Positions 1 to 14,750 of a DNA stretch of 64,000 nt are shown one piece after another. A model generated the notes under the pieces. The model was not told where the DNA came from, searched no databases, and saw nothing but the letters and a program-made list of their open reading frames with translations. How positions within the stretch are numbered: the stretch's first letter is position 1; every line of letters begins with the position of its first letter. The DNA lies in the NCBI GenBank assembly GCA_036571765.1, contig BROE01000009.1, forward strand, positions 11,514,593-11,578,592. The letters run 5' to 3'. This stretch comes from Plecoglossus altivelis. Taxonomy: Eukaryota; Chordata; Actinopteri; Osmeriformes; Plecoglossidae. Both the position numbers and the translations under genes were made by a program.

Positions 1-3000
1 AGTAAATAGATGTATTTGCAGAGTCATTGAGACAAAGGCCTGTCTCCGCCAGACTACGATAGATAGGATGTTGGAAGTTGGAATGAGATATAAGAGATAC
101 CTCTTGGAATTCTTCAATCATTTGGCCTCGCTTTAGTAAGCGTTCAGCTTGCCATCCATTTTGAAGGATTCAGTTTCACGATTGATTGGTGGGTTTGTCA
201 GCCAAAGGCAAGCCATGGAGAGTTTACCTCTGGCAGGATATGGCAGGCAGTTTTGTTTATTAGAGCTGCCAGAAGGCATTTGAAGGAGATAACATGACAC
301 TAGGCTGACTGAGGTGAAGCTGGTTTACCAGACAAAGGTTTGACACTGCCATTTGGTTTGGTGAGAACTAACTTGTAGCTCTGATGGTAACATTGGCCTA
401 TAAGCTTCACAAACATCAAACCAATTTCACCGCATGCTGCAAAGTACATTTTCATTCCATTCACATCTACAGCTGACATTATTCACAGCAGACAATTGGG
501 GAACTGAATTGTAATTCCCTTTTTATTCAATCTCTATCAACAGTCCTATTATATGCAGCTCTAATACTGCAAAAAATACACAACTATCAGTATCGTTTTA
601 CTGGGATACACATTTCCATACATTTGGCAATCTTTTGGCACAGAGCCATGCATCCCAAGTTAATGCAGATTTGATTACATTCTGCAGATTGAAGTTGCAA
701 TATCAGCCTGTTTTGCTGCTTTTGAAGTTGAAAGTCTGTGTATGTTTGTGTCCATATTTGTAATATATATGTTAATTGGTTTCTTCGACCAAGGCCTGAC
801 GCCTAATGTATAGTAAGTGTCCTGGTTGTCTCTGGGAAGAACAGCTGATTCGACTATCTTTTTTATTGACTGCGCATTTCTTTTGTCCTGGACACTGTCA
901 ATTGGAGATGTTTTTTAGATGAATCTAGTTAAATGAGAAAACCAACAGCCAGTGATTTGAACCTTCTCCTTCTGTTTAGAGTTTACGTCAATCCTTATAC
1001 CAAGAGCTCGTCAAAGTCAAAAGATAAGATCGTTATTCTGTCTGTTTGATTATAAGACGAAGAGGAGGAATGAAAGAAAATGAATGAAAGGGCCATTCAG
1101 TGTTAAACATATCTATGTAGGGCAGATTGTACTTTTTTATTGTGTTTGTTTCCTCAGCAAAACAACCCAGTTTATGTGCATGGAAGTTCATCAAATCACT
1201 AAATGAACCAGTAGGTTATTCTTGAGTTGAGGGTTTGATATGGTCCTGTTTCTCATATATTCTAGACTTAGTTTTTTGTCATTCATCCCTTCATTCATTT
1301 TGTTAGTCCCTCATTCATTGAGTCAGTCACTCTGTGATTCTTTTGTTCCCTCATTAATTAATTCCTGTATTTTCAAAAACAAACCTTCACGACGAGCCAA
1401 AGTGAAAGAGGTTTAATTGTGCACCCACAGTCTGACCGGTCAAAACACAAGTGTAACCACTAACCACAGACTGGATGTGCAGACATGACTGTTTATCAGT
1501 GACAGACCTGTGTCAGCATTCACAGCATCAACACGTTTCAAACGCCCTGAAGCATTGTGGCGAGATATATCCCCCCCCCCCACAAATGTTTTTTTTCGCT
1601 ACCTTAAGAAAGTCAAAGCAAAGAAGCAAAGTGAAAGGACGCCACAACCCACAGACGCCACAACCCATAGAATATTTAATCAACAGAGACTAACAAAAAG
1701 GAACCTAGGTTCAGAGGCTAGAAATTGCAAGATAGGAAGAATGTGAATGCGAGGACGATTGGGACAAAGAACAGCAGAATCCCTTGCATCCTCATCATTA
1801 AAAACATGGTGGGCATTTTTGCAACCTAGTTATGTAAAAAGCCTGAAACAGAACTGTGCACAGTGAGATAGATTGAATATGTGGAGAGAGAAATGAGAGA
1901 AAGAGAGGTTGCTATTGCGAGAGGAAACAGGGGGAGTCCAGCTCCGTTTTAATTGGCCCTTTGTTTTATCATCAGTCCCAGCAGAGCTATTATTTATGAG
2001 TTTGATCTTTTGGAAGTTGCAGGAAACTAACAAGGCTGTTTCATGGAATGGGATATACACGCAGGTTTCTTAAGAATTTTTTGCCATTTTGATCAAGAAT
2101 TCAAAGGAGCTGAGGTGATATAGACCAGGGGCCGAACACATTGGATTTTTCAACACCAGCACTTCATCCCTAAATATATTTTTGTTGTGTCATTTATTTT
2201 AGCAAGCACTGTTGAGGAACATGCACGCAACATCACTACAGTAAATACATCACACATCCTGAGTCTATTATCCAGCAATTCAGACACAGTTTTACAGTTT
2301 GAAAGGCCATAATTCCATCATGATTCTGATCGCAATCTCAGGACACGTGTATACAAGGCGCACATGGAGCCGATCAGGGATCTGTTTTGTCTGCGATGCC
2401 TCTGCCTGTCATTGTGGGCCAGATTAGTTCTGGAAACTGTACTCATTTAAATGTCATTGTTATTGTCATTATGGGATTGTGTGTGTTGTACATAGAAATG
2501 TTTAAAGTGAACAATGTTTGTTTATTTGGGGAGTTTTGGACATCCCTTCTCTTGGGGCCGGGCACAGTCCAAGGATGGTAAAGGCTGATGCTGCTGCTGC
2601 CTATTTAAGGAGTCTTGACAACGACATGGGGATGTTGGCACCATGGAGATGCCTTACCGTGATGCTTGTGTGAAGGTGAAGTAATTACTCGGTTAAGACT
2701 GTGGTAGAATACAGTCACTGATGGATCTACACAGGGGAAAACCATGGTAACAGAACAACGGGTTAGGTTGCTGTAAGTAGGCATGGCAATATAGATGTCA
2801 GAGGTCATGGCATATCATGGCAGAGGTCAAAAGCGATATATTTTTGTGATTATGGTTGAGGATACAGCCAAACCACAGTTACCAAATAAAAAGTGAATAT
2901 AGCTGACAAAATATAATTTGTGTTGATAATCCAGATGATAAGCGACAGGAGGTAATGTGAAAAGGGGCTGAAATCCCGACCAAATCAAATGCGAAAAATT

Positions 3001-5320
3001 AGATGAACATATGCAAATTGGTGACTTGCATAATTGAAGAGACGGAAAAAAAGCCAGGATGGAGAATATTGATGATATTTTACCCTGTTTTGCCTGTGTT
3101 TGAAAAGGATGTCCTTGGATTGGACAGAATGCAAGGGATTGTGAGTTGTCTGCCTCAGCTCCCTGAACAATTGATACATTTCCATTTCCCATCGACTTGA
3201 ATGAAGGTTTATATGTGTGTATACACACACATCTATAAATTATTATATTATATATTGCAATTCATCTATTTTTTATACCAATGTTCATCCTTTATAAAAT
3301 ATCTTTACACAGAGCCTACAGTCAAGCAAAAACTAAAATAATTGGCTAAGCTAGTTCTGACATGTGACTGCCTTTCCTTTACAGAGGAAAAAGCCAAGTA
3401 GCCTATGTCATCTGTCTGAAGTTAATGATGGGCACAGTGGTTCTCTAATGCTTGTGTGGAGACAATATCTCAAGTTGGGTTTTTCGGACAGAGTCGATGT
3501 GTGGTAGAACCATACCTCCAAGGAACAAGCTTTTAGGACTCACTCAATGAATATTGTTTGAGCATTTCCTAAATACTCATGCCAGACACAAGTTGTAAGG
3601 AATTGCTACTAAGTCGTTCACTTTCAAAGAGTAGTTGGCTACAAGTTACCTTACCAAGTTTAGATTATGCGAGACACAAAGCCACAAACTGCGTGCTATG
3701 ATCTATGGACCTTTCAAAAGGTTTTGACATTTCCATTTTTTAGCAGTGGTACAAGGAAGAACCTTGAGAACGCAGAAGAAAAAGATTGCCCAGAGTTACA
3801 GACACGCACAAACACTGGGCATTTTATACACTGTTGTGGACTTTCTGCTTTTGGTTAGCAGTATAGATTCTTGCCAAGAACTTGAACAATTGACAACACT
3901 GCTTTTACCTGACTGAAAGTAACTGAGTGAAAAAGAACTCGCACCAAGGGAATTCAACCCCATTTAGCGATCTCACTGATGCTGAAGAATCCCCCTCGCT
4001 CAAAGCACACGAATAAGTTGTCGTCTACACATAAACATGTATCCACGCACTCACCAGAGCCAGTGTCTTTAAGTGCAGACCCGCCAAACTCAGTGCCATA
4101 TGCGTGCACAGCCACATCATCAAGCGCACACCCTGCAGCTAGGCAGGTAATCCTGCAGGGGGAAGCTTTGATGAAGGGAGAACTGGTGTTCACGCTGTCC
4201 CTCCCCCTTTGAAAGAAGCCCTTGATGACGGCCAGAGGGGAAGCTGGGACACGGTGGTGTGTTACTGTAGTGTGCTGGCTCTTAGTCCCAGCCAAACAGG
4301 CCTCTCCTCCGGGCAGCTTACCTGAAGGCCTGTCTCTTACTCATGCATAGTATGCCTCAAGCAAACCCACATCACCAACAGTGCTTTACTGAAGAAAAAA
4401 AAACGGGTTTGACTCCAGGTAGGAATGGCTCAAACTAAAAGTTAACACAACTAAAAGAGGTTGGGGCATAAAGTGGTATGAATTCTTAAATCATACAAAG
4501 AAAGTTTGATTCCATGTCCCCTTAGGTACAGGAATAAAACATTACCAGTAGAATATCAGAAGTGTGTGTGTGTGACATGAACGAGTCAAATTCCTTTTCT
4601 TTGACAGCAATCCTTTAGAACTGACAAATAATCAAAGGTTTCCTCAGAACCATTTAAAATGTTCTTTGCTTGTCTTCTAGGTATCTAATTTTTGACAGAT
4701 CATGTTAGTCTATTGAAGATTCAGTTGTCTACAGTTTCATTCCAGCTGTTACAAGTGGGACTGCATAAAATGGTATCATGTTACACTACCATGTAACTGC
4801 AGGATAGTAAACAATAGTAATCAAGTTTCCCAACTTTTCCTAACACTGCATAATAATTGACTAATGTTAGGAAACTCACTCCATTTTCCTCATTTGTTTT
4901 CTTTTTCTGTTTCTTTATTTAACTATATTTCTTCCATCATTACAGCCAGGTATCCCGAACCCTTTGTAAGGCAAGATGTTACGTTACTGTGATGCAATGG
5001 GACTATCTTCTGTATTGATTAATGAATTGACAAATACATCATTTCAGATGCAGTGAAAATGATCCTAACCAAAAAAAGTCTAACATGTACAGAAACTCAT
5101 TTTTGAAAGAAATGTTTGAAAACAGGTTCCTTAAAACCAGACATGTTCATGAAAAATGTACATGTACAAACAATCTGTTCAACCATTAGGTGTTGGAAGA
5201 TTCATCACATATTCATTTTTGTCTTGGCACAACTTTTGCACATTTCAGTTCAAAATCGAAAGCGATTAGAAACCAAGGAAGGCAGACAAGCTTCTAATCT
5301 ATAGTGCTTCAGTCGACCCT
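1..5320. other. alk intron 1, distal part; no gene seen
   Basis: This is AT-rich unique-looking sequence with only short open frames that lack homology I recognise. Small features are a C tract at 1571-1581, a TGTGTGTATACACACA palindrome near 3215, and a (GT)6 run at 4561-4575. I looked for later alk exons (MAM, LDLa or kinase motifs on the minus strand) and saw none. Confidence 0.6.
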
Positions 5321-5329
5321 GGAAGCTCA

Positions 5330-5660
5330 GCATACAAACAACTCAGAGGCTCGTTGAGGGCAGCGCCGCATGGTCACCAGTTGAGGCGGAGCTTGTCTTG
5401 CCCTGGGGAAGTGATGGGGCAGCTACCGTCTGCTCTTGATCGACTATGATCACACAACGCCACCCTCTATCGCCCGCCTGCCGGCTATATGGGAGGAGGG
5501 TGGGGAGGGAGGGACGAGCGAGGGGAAGAGAGACTCACACTGACACTTCGGTGTCTGCGGCACCAGCTAAGCAGCTTTGGACTTGGGGCTTTGCACTATT
5601 TCAAAGAAAGCCAGCTCCACGCCGGTGCCTCTCAGACCAGCAGGCAGGCCAGGGATGTTA
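5330..5660. promoter_or_regulatory. CpG- and GC-richer block in alk intron 1, possible regulatory element
   Basis: About 17 CpG dinucleotides fall in roughly 300 bp, clearly denser than the flanking AT-rich intron. The block also has GC-rich boxes (GGGAGGAGGGTGGGGAGG near 5490) next to a TATATGGG motif at about 5486. It is followed by a purine tract and a CA run. It could be an enhancer, an alternative promoter or simply a local GC island. No conserved coding frame was recognised. Confidence 0.3.
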
Positions 5661-5670
5661 AGGGGAGGGA

Positions 5671-5819
5671 TGAAGGGAAGGAGAGAGAGACAGAGAGAAA
5701 GAGGGAAAAAGAGAGAAAAGATCACAACACCACCTCTATAAGCCAAGAGGCATCCGCGAGCCTATGAAATGCACAACACTGAGCCACTTTCACACACACA
5801 CATACATACACACACACAC
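5671..5819. repeat. purine-rich (GA) tract followed by a short CA/CATA microsatellite
   Basis: 5671-5720 is almost pure A/G (GAGAGAGACAGAGAGAAAGAGG type). 5791-5819 is an interrupted (CA)n with two CATA units. These are low-complexity sequences. Confidence 0.8.
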
Positions 5820-8800
5820 CTCAATTCCCACTAACCCCTGTAGAAAAAGCCCTGGAAAATGTGTGCGTAATTTGATTTGATTTGGAGTATGTGCTCATTT
5901 TCACCGCGCGAGCGACCTCTGTTTTTCTGCAGCTCACTCTCTTATCCGTTTCCTATATGCTGTTTTCCTCTTTCTCACTCACATACCTTATCTGTGTTTA
6001 CTGACTTCAAAGTAAAGATGTTTCCCTTTTCTAGCCTGTATCTCTGTTGGTTGCCCATCTCCAAGTCAGTTTTTTTCATATCACCGGAAAACAACAAACA
6101 ACGATTCTCTCTAACTATCAATCATTCACAATTAAATTTAATGTGCTTTTTCATCAGGAATGTTCAAGCTAAACTCTGTTGCCAAGGAGCATGTCTTGCA
6201 ATATTTGTTTGTTCCTCTATCATTCTGTTTTTCTCTACAAACAATTGGAGTGGCGATGGGATTTCTTTTACTGTCACTCGTTCTCTCTGAAAGGTTAGAA
6301 AGGTTATGGTCAGTGGTCAAAGGTGAAGGCCATTGAATAACAAATGAAAGGGAATGAAAGGTATGCTGTCATCTGGACCTTTTTGCTGACTTTTAATGCC
6401 ATGTCATTTTGTCCTTGACCCCATAAAAAAATTAACCTTTGGCTAATGGAAAAGCAAATGACAGTCAGGCCACATGACAAGCAGTAAAGAAGCAGCATTC
6501 AGTAAATCACTGAAACTTATCACTTAATTTGTAGGAGGTACCCATATAAAAAAGCTATTTTAGAGAAAGGGACAATCATGGTACGGATTCTGCCTCCTTT
6601 CATTAAAATTCATTACTTTAAACTTCATTAACTGATTATGAAAAGAGATTCAGTGGCAGACTGCTATATCTAGGAGAAATCCATAACAAGTAGACTAAAT
6701 TGACAAAGGTCCATTTGAAATGATAGCTGTCATTCTAAGTGCAGTTGGCGCATATTCATTGATTAGATGTCGGTAATTGAACCCTTTCTGAGTTTGCTTA
6801 TGATTAAGGAAACATAAGAGCAAGTCATTTTTTTTCCTAATTGGTTCCATGAACTTCAGCTAATGTGAAAGGCTGACAAACCTTGCAGGCCTCTGAGTCA
6901 TCTAATATGACAAAGAATTCACTGTCAATGCCAATAATGTTGTTTTTTCCCTCAAACCCTTACTAATAGGCCAGAAGCCTCATTTCTCAGGCTTCCTTTA
7001 ACAAGCAGTAGTCCTAATTAAGCTTTAGCTGTGGCTCTGAGTGAGAGTCGTCAAGTAATTAAGGATACTTTATATTATAAATATAATATATTGAGCCCTA
7101 CAGGTGCTAAAACTCTCCCGTAAAAAAATATGTCCTCTGGAATTTGAGAACTACTGCCAACTCCACTTGACTTTCTCACCCCTCTCATTCCCTCTGTTTA
7201 TCTCTCTGACTCTCTCGATCTCCTGCAAATTCTCACAGAGAAATTAAGAGACCATGTGCGGGTGAATGTATGAATCATGGTATGTTAAAAAAAATATTAA
7301 CATGTACCAAATGTATTATAATAGTATACGAATTTTTAGAAAGCCAATGTATGTAAGTGAGACAAATTACAAGGATGTATAGACTCTTGTTTTGTTTTTT
7401 TTTGTTTTATACAGACTTCACATATAGCCATAAGGTGAATACAATGGGAATTAGGAGAGGAAACATTTTTCCAAGGTTGGAAAAAGTGTTCCATAGACTA
7501 CTGATCACTTGAGGTACAACATGTTGTCAACCTGAACGTTCACATCCTGTGTGGCCGCTCAATGCTCAATACCCTCCACAGCAGCTGTGGCTGCTGAAAT
7601 AACACTGGTCTGCTGGAACACATTCGCTGGGTATTGATTTAAATCCAAGGGTTTGAAGCTCTGGATGAACCGTCCTACCCCTACCACCACTTCCTAATCA
7701 ACAGAGATGCAGAGCTGCAGGAACCATCCGCCCTGAGAGGTAAACAGGATCTTCGATAGGCTACCACGTGCTTCTACGCCACAGTACCTACCGACTAAGG
7801 CTTGTTGATGTTTTTTACACCGCTGCTTTAACTGAAAGGGTATTGCAGATGAAAGGAAGTGTGCAGATAGTAGTGTTAATTCCAGCTCTGCTGCGGTAGC
7901 ATAATTGCTTAGGCTGTTTGTGTTCATGGTAGGCAATCTCACTATAGTAGACATCTCTATAGTGGCCATCTTTCTATGTTGTTGTTCAACCTCACTTTAT
8001 TCTCTCATTACACGTTAGCCCATCTGATGGAAAATACAGACACATACTCATGAAAAAAGGAATCTTGAGTTGAAGGGTACCACTCCATTCAAGCATTTCA
8101 TTTATCTATATGTTATGCGCTCTGTAACTAATCATTTTCTAGGGTTCTGTTTAAAGACTGGAAAATAACAGTGGTGCATCAAAGACATTGGCCACTGATT
8201 GGCCAAGATTTGATACACCTTTCATTTTATCCCACTCCAAGGGACTAATATGTTAGATCTTTTAGATCATCCAAAGAACACATTATGTTCTCTGATATTT
8301 TGTGTCACTGTTGCCAGATTAATGTTGTGACTTCAAAATATCTATATTAATCTTTCCCGCCATATTTGGATTAAAAAACATTATAAGAAGGAAAATAATA
8401 ATTGGATGACGAAAATCACAAACAAATAGGTGAGTCATGATAAACGGCGAGCTTGTACAATTCAGACCAGTTTTTAGGCACAAGTTCCATCTGCGGTAGA
8501 TTTTTTTAAGGAAAATTGTCATATTGTTTTTCCATTTCTCGGGACAGGAATATCACGCCGTAGCTAAAAGCTCTTGTGTTCACCTTCATTCCTTAACAGA
8601 TGTTGTTTAGTACCTATTACAATCCGATACAAGAGGTTTCATCGAAAGACAAACCAATTAATTTGAATAAGTAAGTGTCAATTACTTTTGGCAGGAAACA
8701 CAGCGGCAGCCAGAGCAACATTAAAATCATGGAGAGATTAAATACAATCTCTCTGGTCAATGTCGACACAGCGTCAGCTGTTATGCTTCAGATTAACAGT

Positions 8801-11800
8801 AGAAGGAAGGTTATGCATTTACACATAATATGATATGATTTGTGTACATGCTTACATGCACATGCGAATGTGAAACTAAATAGAAGACATGAAAGCTGTC
8901 CTTTCAAATACAAAGAAATGCCAAGCCATTTTAACGGTTCAAGATAGGAATCACACAAACAAATGTGTATGTAAATGATTACTTTGATGGAAACATTCCA
9001 GCCTGGTTTTCAGCTGACTCACTGCATACAGGTCAATGGTGTCATTAGTTAATGTAGTCTTAACAGCAGTTACAGAACACTTTCCTGGTTTTTTTTCCAC
9101 TGACTGGTAAAGAGAGAACCCATTTAAATGGGTTGTCTGGACTGAACAGTCTTCAGGTGGTAAGATGTTCATTCCAGCCTTTGCTTCAGTATGTACGGTC
9201 TGTTTTAAAAGGCACGTGTGCATCCTGGGAGGTAGATAAATTGTACATGCTTACAGAGCAGTTTGATCTGATGTCAAATGCTGCAAAAGTGGTTCCTGTT
9301 AACTCCAGTGCCAAATACTTACGATACCAAATACTAGCTTTATTGTTGAATAGAGCGATAACTCAAGCAATGCAGTCATGGAAAGTGTGCTGTGGCCAAA
9401 TAAATCACGCATTTCATTCTCTCCTTGAAAAGTGAAAGGGCTTGGCAGTTCTCTTTGCTTTTGAATGACAGCTTCCGTTTACTCTTTTCTATTGTTTCAC
9501 ATTCTCATAAATGAATGAGAAATCCGTATAAGACACAAACACATAATAAGGCTGTGGCTAATCTACCGATTGTGATTAGCGCTAAGACAACAGAAATCCC
9601 AGATTTCTCCCAAACCCTCATAGGTATTTTACCATAAGTACTATGCTTCATGCTGGGACTGATAAAGAGCCAAATACTGTATGGACGAAGATGAGATGAC
9701 GAACAACGGTCTCTTTGAGTTTTAGCGTCTGACTGAAGTTGGAACAGTCCCAGTCTACATTGTATGTGGGTCACAGGAAAGTCAAGTCGAGATCATTACC
9801 GCAAAGAAAGAATCTTATAATTGTGTGAAGCTGAACCATAGTTGACTGTGACACAAAATCAGATACCGCAGGATTTTTGGAGGCAGTAGTGCTGATAGGA
9901 GCACAGACTCCACCCCTTTAAACAAAGACAAAGCTCTCGTCGTCGGTTTGCCCTCTGGACAGGAAAATTAGACTAAGCATCAAAATCTGCATGTTAGTTT
10001 GTTAATTGTCTCTTCCAAACCAGAATAAAAACAGATTTGGAGTGGATTAACAACCTTGTTACAGATCACATAGCCAACCTATTATTAAATGAAGATTGGC
10101 CACTATGGCAGAGTTCCCAGCTCTGTTCTATACTAAAGCAGACTGCCAGGCTCATTGCCAGCTAGATAATATTGTTTGGTGTGAGAACACAGAAAAGCGT
10201 ATATTACCTGAAACACATTCAATTAAATCTTTGCCCCAGATTTCTATTGTGTTTGTGATGTTTGTGTTGTGCTTCCTTACACCTTTATTGTGGAGATAAG
10301 TCAAAACGATGATGCTTGTTTCCAAATATTCCCTCAAGGTGCACATATCTTTCTTTACTGCAAAGTACAATCTGTTCCCTCCCAATGTGGCTGGAAGTCA
10401 GCTGAAAGTTAGCTGGCAAAGCCACTCAAGGACATTGTTACCGACAAAGTGAACATTGGAGAGATGTTTTTTTAGGGAGGTCTGTTTAATTTCAAAGAAA
10501 ATATTGGCAGCTGTAAATGTTCGTTGACTTAAGTGTGAGAGACAAGCACACATGTTCCAAACTCATATCTTTGCCCAGAACAGTACCAAGGGAAAAGGTA
10601 TTTTTGAAAGAGCCATGGCTCTTCCTCTAAATCAACATGGGCTTTAAATAGGGAAGGAGGGGGGGAGAGCTGAGGCTTGAATCATTCCCAGAAGGAGTCT
10701 TTGGGAGGAAGTGCTTCCCAAAGCAACAAGATGGAGAAATAGAGTTCACAGCATGGGCTCAATCTACCCATGTTACTCAAGAGGGATCTGGAGCAACATC
10801 TGAAGTTAAACCAACTTCCCAATGAGAATTTGCAGAGTATCAAGTTCGCACCCTAGTTACCAGTAGTTTTTAAAATGCTCATAGTGCATGTTTTATAGAG
10901 AACGCATATGACGTAGTATTTCTATTATGATTTCTTACATTAAGAAATGTGTGTGTGTAAAATGGCTTCTGTGGAGTCCAAGTAATGTGTTTCATCTGTT
11001 GTGTTTCGCGTGCTCTAAAGGAGTTAAGGATTCTTAGGTGTGTTCTACTTTGATGTCTTCCCATTTTGACTAAGTAGCCTTTAAGATATGGTTCCAAACC
11101 ACACACCTGATCATTTTCAGAGCTAGCCACTGCTCAAGCACCACTACTCAGAAAGAATACATCACTTTGCTGAGAGGGACATTTTTGCCACGTGTTGAAA
11201 CGAGTGGACAACTCTCCCCTTTTGAAAATTATTTTCTTAACCGTCAAATCAAATCCAGATATGACAGATAGATGCCAAAGTGCTGGTCCACAAATTACAC
11301 AAGCAGGAATCTTGCCAACATAACCAGACTGTGGTTGTGATTACTCCCCGATGGACCCATCTTCCAACTGTCACCCTTAAGCAAGAAACGGTCCTACATT
11401 TACAAACCAATTGAGTTTTGCCAGGCTCATCTTTGGAAATGAACGTTAATCCATCCTGTTTTACGGAGAATCGGATGGATTCTACGAATCTCCTGGCTTC
11501 CCTCACACGCCGGAGGTATACATCAACATGCATTACAAATTTACAAAAGATTGTCTTTACCATTACTGTTTATCACTAGCTCCTTGCTTGAGGCATAGCA
11601 CTGCTTCCTCTACCTTCAGTGGCTGAAACGGAGACGTGTTGTCTGGCCCTGCACAGACGTAAGGCCTTGATTAATCAAACACCACAAAGAAGCGTATAGT
11701 AATGTAATAATGGGTCACATAATGCTGTATAAGTTATCAGGCTACATTGATGTATTGTTGACTGACATTGGCACGTATTGATTATTCAACCTGTCTCAAG

Positions 11801-13480
11801 AGCACAGTCAGTGATTGCTCATAAATTCCCCCCACTCTCCCACGACACACACAGTTTTCCTAATTTCCTAATTAAGAGGCAGATAAGTGAGCTTTATCAG
11901 TGCAGCGGTATTCAAGAAGCACCTGCCTATCGTCACATCTCCAGACGGCCATTTTACAATGGCTGCTTAAACGCTTGTTTAACTCTGCAATCAAAGCACG
12001 CCCCAAACGCCAATAAAGGAAGTCGTGTTTGCGTTTGAGACAACCGAAATTGTTTTGTTTGAACCAGCAAGGACAAGGAAGTCAGCATGAAAAGAGACTT
12101 CAGAGGGAAACATTTGAGGATAGTCATCGCATCCAATTTGGTCATGAGGCAAGATTCCCATCCGTCTTCAGTGGAATGGTTCGCTTATACTAATTTGCCA
12201 TTAAACACGCAAAAGTTTTTGGGGGAATTTAGATTTGCTTTTTGCTTTTAATAATGGATGTTACAGAAACCGTCTGACGTTGAGGATGTGGGTAGTAAGT
12301 TTTGAGGTCTCTATCAAATCATTGGATTCTGTTTCTGGCAGAGAAGAACTAGCTGATTTCTAACTACCTGATTGACTGGGTGCTTCCTATCCCTTCTAAT
12401 CACTTGTGACTCATCCACTTTCTGTCAAATACACACACTTCCAGGTTAGGATTTAAATAGCCTTATTCTCTCTCTTACAACATGTAGGATCAAGCAGTGA
12501 GCGTTTACATAAATCTCACACACTTAAGAACTCAATCATTTGCTTTCATGGAGAATTATTGGCCATGTGCATGTGACAAATTGGGGGGTTTTAAATCGTG
12601 GACTCATGAATGTTTGGATTTAGCCACTTGTTTTTCAAGTGGCAAAATTCGTAGCTATACAGATACTCTAATACCTTCTCTGTAGTTATTCACTGACACA
12701 TTAACATACCAAGTTATTGCTTGTTTGCTGATATCTCTGCATATGCCATGTCACAAATATAATGAATCACATAGATCTCTATGACTTGCTTTTGACAGGA
12801 TTGTAACAAATGTTCTTAGATCACATCCTCAGAAAACAGCAAAATGTTCACAAACATAAGCTGGCCCAAAGTCTGGAACACGAGGATGCTCTAATGTAAG
12901 GACCAAAAAGTTGATGGCACAGTTACAGAAGGTCACTCAAACAAATAGAATAGTACTGATTTCCTTCTTACTTCCTTTATCCAGTGGAAGGGGATTTAAT
13001 ATGTTTTGCCTCAGGGTCCATTTACTGTAATAGATTAGATGGGGTATCGGCTAGTGTCCACAGCGGAGGTTAGGAGACACATTGATGTTACAAACCCTCC
13101 CTATCCTCTGCCTTCACACATAATCAATTTTTCTGTTATCATGAGACGCATGAACACAAGTGCTCGTGTACACACAGTCATAGCCAAACTACACAGTTTG
13201 TTGTAGCCAAAGGAAATGTTCATGTTGACAAAGAAAAATCGGTCTCATCAAGCGAATGCCTCATCATGAAGCAGTTCAAACTATCTGAAGACAGGAAGTT
13301 ACTGACTGACCACTATCCAGGGTAGACAGCTAACAGCTTCCAATATAGAGACATCACATCAACAGATGTCCTAGCTTTCTGAGGTGACGATGAGAGTACT
13401 GTTCTCAGGTAAGCTCCTTAATTTAGGATTTGGCAAGTCTTTTCTTTTGGCAAGTGAAATTAAGCTGGGGGAGAGGTGGT
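5820..13480. other. alk intron 1, middle part; no gene seen
   Basis: No coding exon or RNA gene is recognised. An AT palindrome lies near 7071-7096. The 6880-7070 interval contains several homeodomain-type TAATTA words and reads like conserved non-coding sequence, but conservation cannot be tested here. Open frames of 60-105 codons in this stretch look like chance. Confidence 0.55.
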
Positions 13481-13489
13481 GCTTTATAC

Positions 13490-13520
13490 AGACATATATA
13501 TATATAAATAATATATAAAT
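13490..13520. repeat. AT-rich microsatellite, (TA)n with AATA interruptions
   Basis: A short run of TATATATATATA followed by AATAATATATAAAT, visible directly. Confidence 0.8.
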
Positions 13521-13990
13521 TATTATCGAGAGGACAGAATGTCACTAGGCAGTGACAGGGGTATCTCTGGCACTAGGTTTCAATTATGTTTGATGTGCAG
13601 TTTTGGTTTTAGAGCTTGTATGTTAAATTACATGTCGTAATATTGCAGTGTCAAGACACAAGGTTTTGACTGCAATGGTGGAAAAATGTTGCCGGGGACT
13701 TGATGGTTACTGGTCATCAACATGAATCAACCATGACAGGTCCCTGCACCCGCACTGCACAGCGCTGGTTCGGTATTTTCACATTCAGATTTTAATGAAT
13801 GCAGTTGTTTGATTGTCATGACAGCAGTGATCATCCGTGGTACGTGAACAATCTCTTTTTACTATGTTGAATTTCTGAAGTAATGAATTTAAGACGTGCC
13901 GATATTTAATCATTTAGTATTTACATCCTTCTCAGGTTTAAACTTGTATTAATGTACGGTGCTATATAGCCTACCATATGGCCTATGTGC

Positions 13991-13998
13991 TGACGTCA
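13991..13998. promoter_or_regulatory. consensus CRE palindrome inside alk intron 1
   Basis: A second exact TGACGTCA lies about 17 kb downstream of alk exon 1. It may be chance. It is listed because it is identical to the promoter-proximal site. Confidence 0.2.
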
Positions 13999-14380
13999 TC
14001 ATCAACATTTTGAAAAATTTAGCAACATGCAGTGACATTAATACTTAAAAATATGTTGAGTATGCAGCTGTGCAACACCCCATGGCAGGTTTGGTCATTT
14101 CTTTATATCCATGAGCATGAAAATGTTTGGGACACTCATGAAATATGGATCATTTTACGGTGTTCTAAGCCCATTTCCAACCATTGCCCCTTCCTTAATT
14201 AAATCCAGAGATCTGTCTCTCCCTCATCTGCACACGTTCCCACATTCCTCCTGTTCCAGTGTGTTTACAGTGAGCTGGGATGAAGGCAACACAGCTAATT
14301 GCATTAGCATCAATTTACTGGTGCGGCGGAGGACAGCGTTGCCAGTGATGTATGGCCCAAAAACATTGTACGCGAGAGCA

Positions 14381-14428
14381 AAGTGTGTGTATATGTGTGC
14401 TTGTGAGTGAGTGTGTATGTGTGTGCTT
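14381..14428. repeat. degenerate TG-rich repeat
   Basis: Interrupted GTGTGT / GTGAGT / TATGTG units lie about 320 bp before a longer TG array. Confidence 0.7.
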
Positions 14429-14746
14429 GCCCAGATATAAGAGGCCTGAAAACTTGAGGCACTAAAATACATTAAAAACTCACACTACCTTGGTGACCTC
14501 TTCTTTCTATGACGTAAGAGATAATGAATCATTCCTGCAGCCTTGTGTCTTGGCCACTCTGGCACTAAGGACCCCACAGAAGTGGTTTCAAATACCAAGA
14601 CGGCGCCTTTTAGGGTCTTTGCCAATGCAGCCAGGCAAAAGGTTTCATGCCCCAGAATGCACACATGTATGCGTGTGTGTGTGAGAAAGTGACCCAGTAT
14701 GTTACAGTGTCTACAACTAAGTGTGTGCAGTTGGATAGGTTGTGGT

Positions 14747-14750
<4 letters not shown>

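Noticed and set aside
3954..4295. 113-codon minus-strand ORF with an overlapping plus-strand ORF
   Set aside because: No homology recognised, no splice context, and open frames on both strands as expected for chance in a locally GC-richer patch.
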